A DNA stretch of 64,000 bases from PMG-095 sp049324695. GTDB taxonomy: Bacteria > Myxococcota_A > Polyangia > Polyangiales > Polyangiaceae. Numbering within the stretch: position 1 is the first letter of the stretch; each line of letters starts with the position of its first letter. The notes under the pieces are model-generated. The model ran no database searches. It had not been told where the DNA came from and worked only from the letters and a program-made list of their open reading frames with translations. A program made the position numbers and the translations under genes. Below are positions 51,119-62,066 of the stretch, piece by piece. The DNA lies in assembly GCA_049324695.1 (NCBI GenBank), contig JBMOMJ010000061.1:124001-188000 (forward strand), given 5' to 3'.

Positions 51119-51227
51119 GAATTGACCCAGACTGACGCTAGCAGCGACGAGCTCTTATATTTTTCCGACATGCTAGCAGGTGTCTCGGCCTCGAACACGA
51201 GCCTGCTAGTTCATGAATAGACCCAAA
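51114..51227. promoter_or_regulatory. Direct and inverted repeats between AraC regulator and GH27
   Basis: An 18-nt imperfect direct repeat: TTCATGAATTGACCCAGA (51114-51131, overlapping the araC-like start codon) and TTCATGAATAGACCCAAA (51210-51227), 16 of 18 identical. Between them is an 8-bp inverted pair, ctagcagg (51173-51180) and cctgctag (51202-51209). AraC proteins bind direct repeats, so these are likely sites for the adjacent regulator. Confidence 0.65.
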
Positions 51228-51335
51228 GTGCAGCGTGCGGGGATTTTGTTGACCTTGGCGCGCGCTCCGCCGCGTCTTAGGGGCAGATAGGAGTCGCGCT
51301 CGGCGTGCGACAACACCGCTTCTGGAGACGACCTG

Positions 51336-53525
51336 ATGAAGTTGCGATCCAGTTTTTTGCTCGTCGCCTGCGCGTTCATCGGAGTTCGGATCAATATGGC
51401 TCACGCGCAAACCACCGTTAGCATATCGACTACGCCCGCCCCGCCGACGCCGCGACTACAGCGACCATTCTCGTTCGCAGCGCTGCCAGCCTCGCCCGTG
51501 CTGTTCGCGATTCCAGCGACGGGCCAGGCGCCTCTGACATTCACTGCGTCCGGCTTGCCCACAGGGCTCACGCTCGACGCAAACACGGGCATCATTCGCG
51601 GGACTAGTCCTTCCGCTGGGAGCTATCCCATCGAGGTGCAGGTCACCAACGCTGCCGGCAGCGCTTTGGCTACGTATACCTTCGTGGCGGGAACGGATTT
51701 GACACCAACGCCGCCGATGGGCTGGAACAGCTACGATTCGTTCGGCGCCAGCGTGACCGAGCAAGATATGATCGAGCAAGCGCAAGCTGTGCGCTCGAAC
51801 CTACAGCCGTTCGGCTGGAACACGGTTGTCATCGACTACCGCTGGTACGAGCCAGCGCTGCGCATCGATGCGAATGGGCGTTATTTGCCTGCGACGAGCA
51901 AGTATCCGTCGGCAAGCGGAGACAGTGGATTCAAGAGCTTGGCCGATCGCATCCACGCCCTAGGGCTCGGCTTCGGCATTCACATCATGCGAGGTGTGCC
52001 GCGCAAAGCCTACGATGCCGATCTGCCCATCGCGGGCTCGACGTACACAACGCGCGACGCGGGCAACCCGAATGACGCTTGCCCATGGGACACACACATG
52101 TGGGGCGTGCGCGGCGACACGCCAGCTGGGCAAGCTTGGTACGACGCGCTTCTCCAACAGTACGCTGGGTGGGGCGTCGACTTCATCAAGATCGACGACA
52201 TGCTGAACAACGATACGCGCACGTATCACCAAGCCGAAGCCGACGCGATCCGCAGAGCTGCCAACAAGACTGGGCGATCGATCATCCTGAGCTTCTCCCC
52301 AGGCCCCAATGACCCAACGTGGTTGACCAGCTCCGTGGGAAACCTTGGACAGAATGCCAACATGTGGCGCGTCGTGAACGACTTCTGGGACTTCAATGCG
52401 CTCACCGATTTGGCGGGGGTATTTCGCGCAGCGAACTCCTGGCAAGCGTTGAACGGCATCGCAAAAGGCCGTTGGCCGGACCTCGACATGTTGCCGCTCG
52501 GCTATCTCGGCCCGCGTAACGAATGGCATGCTTCGGGCCAAACTACATTCACGCGCAACGAGCAGGTCACCATCATGACGCTGTGGAGCATGCTGCCATC
52601 GCCGCTGATGTACGGGGGTAATCCCGCGCGGCTCAGCTCGGATGCGTGGACCCTCGCGCTGCTCACCAACGAGGAAGTGCTGGCGGTGAATCAAGACGCG
52701 CTCGGCGCTCGCGGCAAGCGAACCGCGATCAATGGCGGTGAATTGTGGGTGCGCGATTTGAGCGGTGGCCGCAAAGCCGTCGCCTTCTTCAACCGCGGAA
52801 CACAAGACACCACCATGAGCGCATCGTTCACACTGCTTGGTCTCACGGGCGCAGCAGCGATTCGCGACGTGTGGCGCCGCGCGGAAGTGAACAACACCGG
52901 AACGGCTCTCTCCGCGAGCGTGCCCGGCGGCGCTGCGCTCCTCTACACACTATCGCCTAACAACGGCGGTGCGGGCGGAACGAGTGGAAGCGGTGGCAGA
53001 AGCGGAAGCGGCGGCGGTGCGCCTATGTCCGGCGGCACTGCGAGTACCGGTGGCAAATCCAGCAATGGTGGTGCGAGCGGCAGCAATTCTGGAGCTGGTG
53101 GCGTTGGCGCGTCCGGCGGTACACGTAGTTCGGGAGGAAGCTCCAACGCAGGGACGAGTGGCGTAGCCGGCAGCGCCATGGGAGGCGTGGGAGTAGCCGG
53201 AATCGGATCGCAAGGTGGTTCGGTGAACGTCGGCGGCTCGGGTGGACTCCTCAACGCGGGCGGTACCGTCGCTGCGGGCGGCCGCGTCGGGACCAGTGGC
53301 AGCGGCGCGGCATTGAATGGCGGAACCACTGGACGCGCTGGCTCCAATGGCGGACGCACTGCGAGCGGAGCTGCCGGCGATTCCAGCGGCTCGAACGGCA
53401 GCGGTTGCAGTTGCCGACTCGATACATCGAACTCCGCTAACCCGCGTGGGACGCTACTCCTGTTGGCGCTCGCCGGGCTCGCTCGACGACGCAAGACGAT
53501 GACACAACACGCACGAAATTCATGA
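51336..53525 (+). CDS. Glycoside hydrolase family 27 alpha-galactosidase with MYXO-CTERM-like anchor
   Basis: 729 residues. Signal peptide (cleavage near MAHAQ), then a short putative Ig-like domain (LTFTASGLPTGLTLDANTG, He_PIG type, ~60-118), then the GH27 (beta/alpha)8 domain starting PPMGWNSYDSFG. The nucleophile is in FIKIDD (Asp ~287) and the acid/base in RWPDLDML (Asp ~384). After ~560 comes a long Gly/Ser linker and a tail of CSC, hydrophobic helix (LLLLALAGL) and RRRK, the layout of the MYXO-CTERM surface-sorting signal. It would remove alpha-1,6 galactose from galactomannan or similar. Divergent from the AraC regulator, ATG with a GGAG site. Confidence 0.92.
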   Translation: MKLRSSFLLVACAFIGVRINMAHAQTTVSISTTPAPPTPRLQRPFSFAALPASPVLFAIPATGQAPLTFTASGLPTGLTLDANTGIIRGTSPSAGSYPIEVQVTNAAGSALATYTFVAGTDLTPTPPMGWNSYDSFGASVTEQDMIEQAQAVRSNLQPFGWNTVVIDYRWYEPALRIDANGRYLPATSKYPSASGDSGFKSLADRIHALGLGFGIHIMRGVPRKAYDADLPIAGSTYTTRDAGNPNDACPWDTHMWGVRGDTPAGQAWYDALLQQYAGWGVDFIKIDDMLNNDTRTYHQAEADAIRRAANKTGRSIILSFSPGPNDPTWLTSSVGNLGQNANMWRVVNDFWDFNALTDLAGVFRAANSWQALNGIAKGRWPDLDMLPLGYLGPRNEWHASGQTTFTRNEQVTIMTLWSMLPSPLMYGGNPARLSSDAWTLALLTNEEVLAVNQDALGARGKRTAINGGELWVRDLSGGRKAVAFFNRGTQDTTMSASFTLLGLTGAAAIRDVWRRAEVNNTGTALSASVPGGAALLYTLSPNNGGAGGTSGSGGRSGSGGGAPMSGGTASTGGKSSNGGASGSNSGAGGVGASGGTRSSGGSSNAGTSGVAGSAMGGVGVAGIGSQGGSVNVGGSGGLLNAGGTVAAGGRVGTSGSGAALNGGTTGRAGSNGGRTASGAAGDSSGSNGSGCSCRLDTSNSANPRGTLLLLALAGLARRRKTMTQHARNS

Positions 53526-53560
53526 GCGCTCACTCAGCCGAATTGCGAGTGAACATCGCG

Positions 53561-53730
53561 CGACGACGCGGGCCTCCCCCGCGCCGCGCGCAGGCCGAAG
53601 GCCGAGCACGCATCGGGTGATGACGCGCGCCTCCCTCCGCCGCGCGCAGGCGGAAGGCCGAGCACGCATCGGGCGATGACGCGCGCCTCCCTCCGCCGCG
53701 CGCGCAGGCCGAAGGCCGAGCACGAGGCTT
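53561..53730. repeat. Tandem repeat, three units of about 56 bp
   Basis: About three imperfect units (from 53561, 53621 and 53677), each containing gcaggccgaaggccgagcac and a cgatgacgcg boundary. The units hold the palindromic core ggccgaaggcc, able to form short hairpins. They are GC-rich and differ at a few positions. Located after the GH27 gene in a region with no gene. Confidence 0.75.
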
Positions 53731-53784
53731 GGGGGAGGAGGAAGCGCGGAGCGGCCGAAGGCCGCGAGCACTGGACCGTGGGGG

Positions 53785-53878
53785 CAACACCGGCTGCAAC
53801 ATCCCGGCTGACCCACGGGGGTTCGCGCGAGTAACACCGGCTGCAACATCCCGGCTGACCCACGGGGGTTCGCGCGAG
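53785..53878. repeat. Tandem repeat, two nearly identical 47-bp units
   Basis: Units 53785-53831 and 53832-53878 are nearly identical (caacaccggctgcaacatcc... versus taacaccggctgcaacatcc...), and a third, diverged unit follows from 53879. No coding meaning is evident. Together with the 56-bp repeats they fill the ~435 nt between GH27 and the esterase gene; no promoter or terminator stands out there. Confidence 0.8.
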
Positions 53879-53960
53879 TAGCACCGATCGCGGCTGAACC
53901 CACAGGGGTTCGCGATTGACCCCGACTGCGGCTGGCGTATGGGGGTTGGGCGCGCGGCAG

Positions 53961-55124
53961 TCAGAACTGGGCGAAGAATTGCCAGATTGCTTCGCTCGCG
54001 AAGTTCGGAACGGTGTGGCCACCACTGAACTTGCAGTAGTGCACTGGGTAGCCGGCAGCGCAGCCTTGATATGCGACGCAAGGGCTGGGAGTGGTTGCGA
54101 CGGTCTCGGCACCGCAAGAATTCTTCTTGAGAAAGAGGGCGAGCGCTGCTTCGCCGTCTGCAGCGGGCACAACGGTGTCGTTGTCGCCGTGGGCCATCCA
54201 AACTGCGATGGGTAAGGTGCTGTTGCGATTACCACCGCTGTAGAGTGCGCCGGACATGGGTGCAATGGCTCGGAATACGTCGGGCATGTCGAGCGCGATG
54301 GCGTCGGACATCATGCCGCCGTAGCTGAAGCCGGTGGAGAAGATGCGCTTCTGGTCGATGCATAGCTTGGAGTTGAAGAAGGCGAGCATCGCTTTCAAGA
54401 AGTTGATGTCGCGTCCGCCGGTGTTGGCCCAGCCGTTGTCGATGCCATTCGGAGAAACGAAGATCGCGGTGCCGTTGGCTCGTTTTTCCAGGCCATAGTA
54501 GGCGCCTCCGCCGAGTCCACCGCTTGCGACGGTTTCTGCGGTTCCGCCGCGTGGATGCCAACCGAAGATGAGTTTGTAGGGCGTGTTCGCGTCGTAGTTC
54601 GTTGGTAGCTTGAGGATGTATTCGCGCTGGGTGCCAGAAACGTCGATGGTCGCTTTGCCGCTCATTGGAGGATCGGTGGCGCCGCAGCCCGCGCTCTTCG
54701 TGCTGCCTCCTGTTCCACCGCCGGAGCCACCCGTGGCACTGCCGCCAGAAGCTGAGGTGGCACCGCCCGCAGCGCTGCCTCCGGAAGTCGATGCAGAACC
54801 TCCCGCGGCCTTGCCACCAGATGTTTGCGCGGAGCCACCCGCGGAGGTGCCGCCCGATGTCGAACCTCCCGCCGCGTTCGAGCCACCCGCCGCAACGGAG
54901 CCTCCCTTCGCGTCGGCGCCGCCGAAGGACTGTGTGGCACCGCCCGATGCGTTGGTTTGTCCACCGCTGATAGACGCGTTTCCGCCGGCTCCGGTCGCGC
55001 CACCCGCTGAGGTCTTGCCGCCGCTCTCCGATCCCGGTTCGGAGCCATTGCCGGAGCAGCCTGCGAGCGCACCGAGAGAGAATGCGACGGAACCGACGAG
55101 CGCGTTGATCTGGCGAGCGTTCAT
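53961..55124 (-). CDS. CE1-like feruloyl esterase/polyhydroxybutyrate depolymerase-family lipoprotein
   Basis: 387 residues from ATG 55124. Signal with lipobox LGALAGC, then a ~120-residue Gly/Ser/Ala linker of short repeats (GGSAAGGATS). The catalytic alpha/beta hydrolase is of the LpqC/feruloyl esterase type: REYILKLPTNYDANTPYKLIFGWHPRGG, GWANTGGRDINFLKAML, FSTGFSYGGMMS with the nucleophile Ser, MAHGDNDTVVP with the Asp, and SGGHTVP with the His. It likely cleaves ferulate esters from arabinoxylan, complementing the GH62 enzyme; a PHB depolymerase role is less likely here. Confidence 0.85.
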   Translation of the reverse strand: MNARQINALVGSVAFSLGALAGCSGNGSEPGSESGGKTSAGGATGAGGNASISGGQTNASGGATQSFGGADAKGGSVAAGGSNAAGGSTSGGTSAGGSAQTSGGKAAGGSASTSGGSAAGGATSASGGSATGGSGGGTGGSTKSAGCGATDPPMSGKATIDVSGTQREYILKLPTNYDANTPYKLIFGWHPRGGTAETVASGGLGGGAYYGLEKRANGTAIFVSPNGIDNGWANTGGRDINFLKAMLAFFNSKLCIDQKRIFSTGFSYGGMMSDAIALDMPDVFRAIAPMSGALYSGGNRNSTLPIAVWMAHGDNDTVVPAADGEAALALFLKKNSCGAETVATTPSPCVAYQGCAAGYPVHYCKFSGGHTVPNFASEAIWQFFAQF

Positions 55125-55274
55125 TTCAGCCTCCGCGTGCGACGCTAGCGGAGCGGCTGCACCCAACTCAGGGGACCAATTTGCCTCCCCCAGAACGGAT
55201 GGAGTTTTTCATCGACGCTCGATTCGGTCGTTCGCGGCAGTCGGGCTCAGTGGCGACCGCTTCGCGAATGGTTC

Positions 55275-55564
55275 TCACACCGTAAGCACTGGAACACCGA
55301 CGAAGTGCATGGCGAGAGCGATCTCCCGGCTGATCTCCTTTTCGAGCGCATCCGCCTCGACTTTGGAGGGGGCCGAGATCTCGTGCCTTCTCAAGTAGGC
55401 GTCTGCCGCCATGCGACGCCGCGCCTCCTCGGCGAGGTCGGTCACCAAGGCGGACAGGTTGCCGTCAAAATCCTTGTTGGCGAGCGCACGCAAAGCACGC
55501 TTTGTCTTGGAGTCGACAGAGACAGAAAAGTCTCAGTAGCACCAACACGACGCGTCTTTTTCAT
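55275..55564 (-). pseudogene. Ribbon-helix-helix antitoxin-like gene with N-terminal frameshift
   Basis: From ATG 55564 one frame reads MKKTRRVGATETF and then diverges; the adjacent frame continues SVSVDSKTKRALRALANKDF then DGNLSALVTDLAEEARRRMA, the strand-helix-helix shape of RHH antitoxins. The joint is at a run of four T (55531-55534 on the coding strand), where one extra T would restore a continuous ~95-residue protein. A short form starting at TTG 55493 (72 aa) remains possible. No toxin gene was recognised beside it. The frameshift may be real decay or a sequencing error. Confidence 0.55.
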
Positions 55565-55719
55565 GCTGACGAGATAGCACAAAAGCACCTTGCGAACCGG
55601 GCGACCTACCCGGCGCATCAGAAGCCCCGCTAAAAATGCCAGAAGCCGCAGCGCCCGCTTTGCAGCGAGAGGCCGCGGCTTCATTTCGTTCCGCGTTCCG
55701 CGTGCGAGCGCGCTGCGCG

Positions 55720-56616
55720 TTACTTGAGCAGGCTCTTCAGGGTGCTGCCCATTTCAGCAGGGCTGGGCGCGACTTTCACGCCCGCGTTTTCGAGCGCCTT
55801 GATCTTGTCGGAGGCAGTACCTTTGCCGCCCGAGATGATGGCGCCGGCGTGGCCCATGCGTTTGCCGGGCGGCGCGGTGGTGCCGGCGATGAAGGCAGCG
55901 ACGGGCTTTTTGACGTGTTGCTTGATGTAGTCGGCGGCGCGCTCTTCAGCGTTGCCACCGATTTCGCCCATCATCATGATGGCGTGGGTGTCGGGATCTT
56001 GGTTGAAGAGCGTGAGCACGTCGACGAAGTCCATTCCACCAACGGGATCGCCGCCGATGCCGATGCAGGTGGACTGACCGAGGCCGAGCGCGGTGAGCTG
56101 GCCGACGGCCTCGTATGTGAGAGTACCCGAGCGCGAGACGACGCCGATGTTGCCGGCGCGGTGGATGTGTCCGGGCATGATGCCGATCTTGCAGGCCTCG
56201 GGGGTGATGATGCCAGGGCAGTTGGGGCCGATCAGGCGCACGCCTTTGCCGTCGATGGCGCGACGCACGCGGATCATGTCCATCACGGGAATGCCCTCGG
56301 TGATGCAGACCACGAGTTTGCAACCGGCGTCGACGGCTTCGAGGATGGCGTCGGCAGCGCCGAGCGCGGGCACGAAGATGCACGAAGTGTCAGCGCCCGT
56401 TTCTTTGACGGCTTGGCTGACGGTGTCGAACACGGGAACGGTTACGGCTTTGCCACCCGGACCCTCCGCCACGAACTTCTCACCACCGCGACCCGGAGTG
56501 CAGCCGGCGACGATTTGGGTGCCGTATGCGACGCACTGCTTGGCGTGGAAGGAGCCGGCCGAGCCGGTGATGCCCTGAACTACGACGCGCGTGTTCTTGT
56601 TGACCAGAATCGCCAT
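55720..56616 (-). CDS. sucD: Succinate--CoA ligase (ADP-forming) subunit alpha
   Basis: 298 residues from ATG 56616. The alpha subunit binds CoA and carries the phosphorylated His. Motifs: NTRVVVQGITGSAGSFHA, YGTQIVAGCTPGRGG, CITEGIPVMDM, GPNCPGIITP, IGIMPGHIHRAGNIGVVSRSGTLTYE and RMGHAGAII with the catalytic His. It starts 13 nt after sucC, so the two subunits are made from one mRNA. Last gene of the TCA block. Confidence 0.97.
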   Translation of the reverse strand: MAILVNKNTRVVVQGITGSAGSFHAKQCVAYGTQIVAGCTPGRGGEKFVAEGPGGKAVTVPVFDTVSQAVKETGADTSCIFVPALGAADAILEAVDAGCKLVVCITEGIPVMDMIRVRRAIDGKGVRLIGPNCPGIITPEACKIGIMPGHIHRAGNIGVVSRSGTLTYEAVGQLTALGLGQSTCIGIGGDPVGGMDFVDVLTLFNQDPDTHAIMMMGEIGGNAEERAADYIKQHVKKPVAAFIAGTTAPPGKRMGHAGAIISGGKGTASDKIKALENAGVKVAPSPAEMGSTLKSLLK

Positions 56617-56629
56617 GAACTGTTTCCTC

Positions 56630-57829
<1,200 letters not shown>

Positions 57830-57925
57830 GGGATGCGTCCTGAGAACGATGCGGCGGCGAGCGCGAACGAGCGATGCACCGACTGGGCCCGCCACGGAAC
57901 GCGACGGGCCCGAGCCGGCTCCTTC

Positions 57926-58864
57926 TTACGTAGATGCCTTGACGATGTCGACGACCTTTTGGACCGAGTCGGCGCTCTTCTTGAGCATGGCCTTCTCGGC
58001 GTCGTTGAGGTCGAGCTCGATGATCTTCTCGACGCCGCCGGCGCCGATCACCGCGGGCACGCCCATGTACAGGTCTTTGTAGCCGTACTCACCCTCGAGG
58101 TAGACGGCAGAGGCGAGCACGCGCTTCTGGTCGAGCAAGTACGCCTCGGCCATGGCGATCGCGCTGATGGCCGGCGCGTAGTAGGCGCTGGTGCCCATCA
58201 AACCAACGATTTCGCCGCCGCCCTTGCGGGTGCGATCGACGATCTTGTCGAGCGCCTCTTGCTTCACGAATTTCTGAATTGGCACACCGTTCACGCTGCA
58301 GTGGCTGAGCACCGGCACCATGTCGTCGCCGTGGCCACCGAGCACCATCGTGCGAAGATCCTTGATGCTGACGTTGGCTTCGCGCGCGAGGAACAGCGAG
58401 AAACGCGCGCTGTCGAGCACGCCCGCCATGCCCACGATCTTCTGGCGCGAGCCGCCGGTGCGGCGCTTGTACTCGTAGACCATCGCGTCGAGCGGGTTCG
58501 AGATCACGATCACGAACGCGTCGGGGCAATGCTTCTTGGCAGCGTCGGCCACGTCGCGAATGATGGGCAGGTTGGTGGCCACCAAATCGTCGCGCGACTG
58601 ACCCGGCTTGCGCGGGATGCCGGCGGTGATGATGAGCACGTCGGAGCCAGCACAGTCTTCCCACTTGCTGGTGCCGATCACGCGCGCATCAGCGCCGGAG
58701 ATGGCAGTGGCTTGCTCGAGATCGAGCGCCTTGCCCTTGGCGAAGTTCTCCTTGGCGGGGATGTCGAACAGCACGACGTCGCCGAGGTTCTTGGTAACGG
58801 CGAGGTTTGCGAGCTCACCGCCGATGTTGCCGGCACCGATCAGACTGATTTTCTTTCTTGCCAT
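57926..58864 (-). CDS. mdh: Malate dehydrogenase (LDH-like type)
   Basis: 312 residues. NAD-dependent oxidation of malate to oxaloacetate. LDH/MDH-family motifs: ISLIGAGNIGG cofactor loop, Asp in VVLFDIP at the NAD-specific position, AGIPRKPGQSRDDLV with the two substrate Arg, VISNPLDAM, and VLGGHGDDMVP with catalytic His; then AYYAPA. The Arg at the specificity loop (IPRKPG) favours malate over lactate. It starts 18 nt after the icd stop, so icd and mdh are likely one transcript. Confidence 0.96.
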   Translation of the reverse strand: MARKKISLIGAGNIGGELANLAVTKNLGDVVLFDIPAKENFAKGKALDLEQATAISGADARVIGTSKWEDCAGSDVLIITAGIPRKPGQSRDDLVATNLPIIRDVADAAKKHCPDAFVIVISNPLDAMVYEYKRRTGGSRQKIVGMAGVLDSARFSLFLAREANVSIKDLRTMVLGGHGDDMVPVLSHCSVNGVPIQKFVKQEALDKIVDRTRKGGGEIVGLMGTSAYYAPAISAIAMAEAYLLDQKRVLASAVYLEGEYGYKDLYMGVPAVIGAGGVEKIIELDLNDAEKAMLKKSADSVQKVVDIVKAST

Positions 58865-58882
58865 GGCTTCCTCTTCGGCTCT

Positions 58883-60271
<1,389 letters not shown>

Positions 60272-60474
60272 ATCGGATGCCTCACACGCACTGCGGCCGG
60301 CTTCGTTGCCGGCGTGGAGCGAAGTAGTCCAGCACCGAGGCCGTGGCAACTTGGCCCTCTGGTTTCCGCGTGTTTCTCGCGGTCGCGTCACGAAAACGAC
60401 AGCTTCGTCGGAAAGGCGGGGCAGCGTGTGGCAAGGCTCGCCACGGCTGGTGCCCCGCGGTGTATGGTCGGAGC

Positions 60475-61095
60475 GTGCGATGGGCCTGGGTTTTCTCGAG
60501 TTCTGCGCCGCTCTTCTGCCTCGCGTGTAGTGCCGCACCGCTTCCGGCAACCGAGCAAACGAACCACGCGGCTGCCCCGGCGCCAGCTGCAATCGATCCG
60601 TGCCGAGTCGAGCCGGGTGCACCCCCGCCCGCTCCACTCACCCGCCAGTATGAAGGTCTGCTCGCCTCAGCGCGCTGCCGCGCCGAAGTGGACGTCATCA
60701 TGAAGGGTGTGGCCACAGCGCTCGGCGTACGCTGCAACTACTGCCACTTGGAGCACGACTTTGCGGCGGACACTCAGCAGAAGCGCGTCGCAAATTTCAT
60801 GGCGACCGAGCTTGTGCCGCGCCTGCGCGCGAAGCAGGGCGGTGCGGTGACGTGTGCGTCGTGTCACCTGGAAGCAGGGCGCGGTGTTGCCAAGATTTTG
60901 GGATCACCACGTTCGGAGTCGCGCGCTCTCGAATGGATGACGAGTGTGCTCACTGAACGCTTCGAGAGCGTCGATGACCAACCCTTGCGCTGTAAGTCGT
61001 GCCATGGCGCAAACTGGGGCTCACCAGAGTTTCAACGCAAACTGTTGCTCAGCGACGCACTCGCGAAGCTCCCGCGCAAGCCGACCACACCATGA
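60475..61095 (+). CDS. Triheme c-type cytochrome lipoprotein
   Basis: 206 residues from GTG 60475, chosen because it gives a signal peptide with lipobox LFCLAC. Three heme-binding CXXCH motifs: CNYCH (~87-91), CASCH (~127-131) and CKSCH (~173-177). The region IMKGVATALGVRCNYCHLEHDFAADT resembles the reaction-centre-cytochrome-like family used in electron transport in non-phototrophic bacteria. The N-terminal ~55 residues are Ala/Pro-rich. A periplasmic electron-transfer role is likely, partner unknown. It ends in ATGA overlap with the next gene. Confidence 0.87.
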   Translation: MRWAWVFSSSAPLFCLACSAAPLPATEQTNHAAAPAPAAIDPCRVEPGAPPPAPLTRQYEGLLASARCRAEVDVIMKGVATALGVRCNYCHLEHDFAADTQQKRVANFMATELVPRLRAKQGGAVTCASCHLEAGRGVAKILGSPRSESRALEWMTSVLTERFESVDDQPLRCKSCHGANWGSPEFQRKLLLSDALAKLPRKPTTP

Positions 61096-61445
61096 GCGAG
61101 CGCAGGCTGCTCTTCGTGTACGGTAGCTTGAAGCGCGGCTGCTCCAATCATTGGGCGCTCGAAAACGCGGAGTTCGTGCGAGAGTGTCGCACAGCGCCGC
61201 ACTATCGGCTCTGGGATTTGGGATCGTACCCAGGGCTCACTTCGGGCGGTGAATTCGCGGTGCTCGGCGAACTCTACCTCGTGAGCGGCGCTCTCATACT
61301 GAGACTCGACGCGTTCGAAGGTCGTGAATACGTGCGAGCACAAATTCAGCTAGAGAACGACACACACGCAGAGGCCTATTTGCTGACCGATGCAGCGCGT
61401 GCGCGCGCACTCGAGCTCGCGGTCGATGCGTGGACGCGTCGCTGA
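61092..61445 (+). CDS. Gamma-glutamylcyclotransferase-like (AIG2) protein
   Basis: 117 residues from ATG 61092. GGCT/AIG2 fold: LLFVYGSLKRGCSNHWAL (YGSL substrate loop), YRLWDLGSYPGLTSG, VLGELYLVSG, and LDAFEGREYVR, with Glu in the FEG loop in the place of the catalytic Glu. Family members cyclise gamma-glutamyl peptides to 5-oxoproline. Coupled (ATGA) to the triheme cytochrome gene upstream, an unexpected pairing. The overlap with the next gene's possible start is 16 nt if GTG 61430 is used. Confidence 0.85.
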   Translation: MSERRLLFVYGSLKRGCSNHWALENAEFVRECRTAPHYRLWDLGSYPGLTSGGEFAVLGELYLVSGALILRLDAFEGREYVRAQIQLENDTHAEAYLLTDAARARALELAVDAWTRR

Positions 61446-61498
61446 GCGCGCAAAAACCAGCGTTCTTGGCATGGACCGCTCCTTGCTTGAGGGTGGGC

Positions 61499-61933
61499 GT
61501 GAACTCTCCCATTCATTCGCTGGTGATCCCGCGACCATTGCACGTGCTCCTGGTGGACGACGATCCCGAAGTGGTGACGGCGCTGAAGCGCATGCTGCGT
61601 GCAGCCGAGCCAGAATGGCTGATTTCAACGGCTAACAACGGGCGCGAAGCACTCGCCTTCGTGAACAGGCAAACGGTGGACGTGTTGGTCACGGACCTAC
61701 ACATGCCGGTGATGGATGGATTTCAGCTCCTGGCGCAGCTGGCTCGCTCTCACCCGGAGACGATACGCATCGTCCACTCGTCTCACACCGCGACGTTGGC
61801 GACAGAGTTGCTCCGCTATCTGGCACACAACGTTCTGACCAAGCCGACCCCCGCGCCAGAGATCCTAGCACTGCTGCGTTGGGCGGTGCGTTCATCCGGC
61901 TCTGTGCGGCGCCACGAAGCGCGCGAAGGCTGA
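61499..61933 (+). CDS. Single-domain response regulator
   Basis: 144 residues from GTG 61499, preceded by GAGGGTGG; GTG 61430 (167 aa) is possible. Receiver domain: HVLLVDDDPEVVTAL with acidic DDD, VLVTDLHMPVMDGFQLL with the phosphoacceptor Asp, SSHTA with the Ser switch, and VLTKPTPAPEIL with the conserved Lys. No output domain follows the receiver, so it may act by protein contact or in a phosphorelay. No sensor kinase in the window. Confidence 0.9.
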   Translation: MNSPIHSLVIPRPLHVLLVDDDPEVVTALKRMLRAAEPEWLISTANNGREALAFVNRQTVDVLVTDLHMPVMDGFQLLAQLARSHPETIRIVHSSHTATLATELLRYLAHNVLTKPTPAPEILALLRWAVRSSGSVRRHEAREG

Positions 61934-61980
61934 ACGGGCGCGATGTAGGCAGTTCGGAAACTGTCGCACATTGCGGAAAC

Positions 61981-61998
61981 GAATTCGCGCGCGAATTC
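61981..61998. repeat. Perfect 18-nt palindrome
   Basis: gaattcgcgcgcgaattc is fully self-complementary. It stands just upstream of two-hairpin element copy B in the convergent gap between the response regulator and the large membrane-protein gene. Confidence 0.7.
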
Positions 61999-62002
61999 CC
62001 GC

Positions 62003-62066
62003 GTGGGGGGAGTCTCTTCCGAATTCACTTCGGAAGAGGGGGCGGCGCGTGCCGCCCCCACAAACT
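62003..62066. repeat. Two-hairpin element, copy B
   Basis: After gtgggg, hairpin 1 pairs ctcttccgaa (62014-62023) with ttcggaagag (62029-62038) around loop ttcac; hairpin 2 pairs gggggcggc with gccgccccc around gcgt (about 62038-62059). It ends acaaact. Same order, loop ttcac and tail as copy A at 7216-7270, with different stem sequences. The stop codon of the minus-strand membrane gene lies at its right end (62065-62067). Probably also ends transcription of the two convergent genes. Confidence 0.65.

Noticed and set aside
53785..53930. Possible CRISPR array in the 47-bp repeats
   Set aside because: Units are contiguous with no unique spacers, and there are no cas genes.
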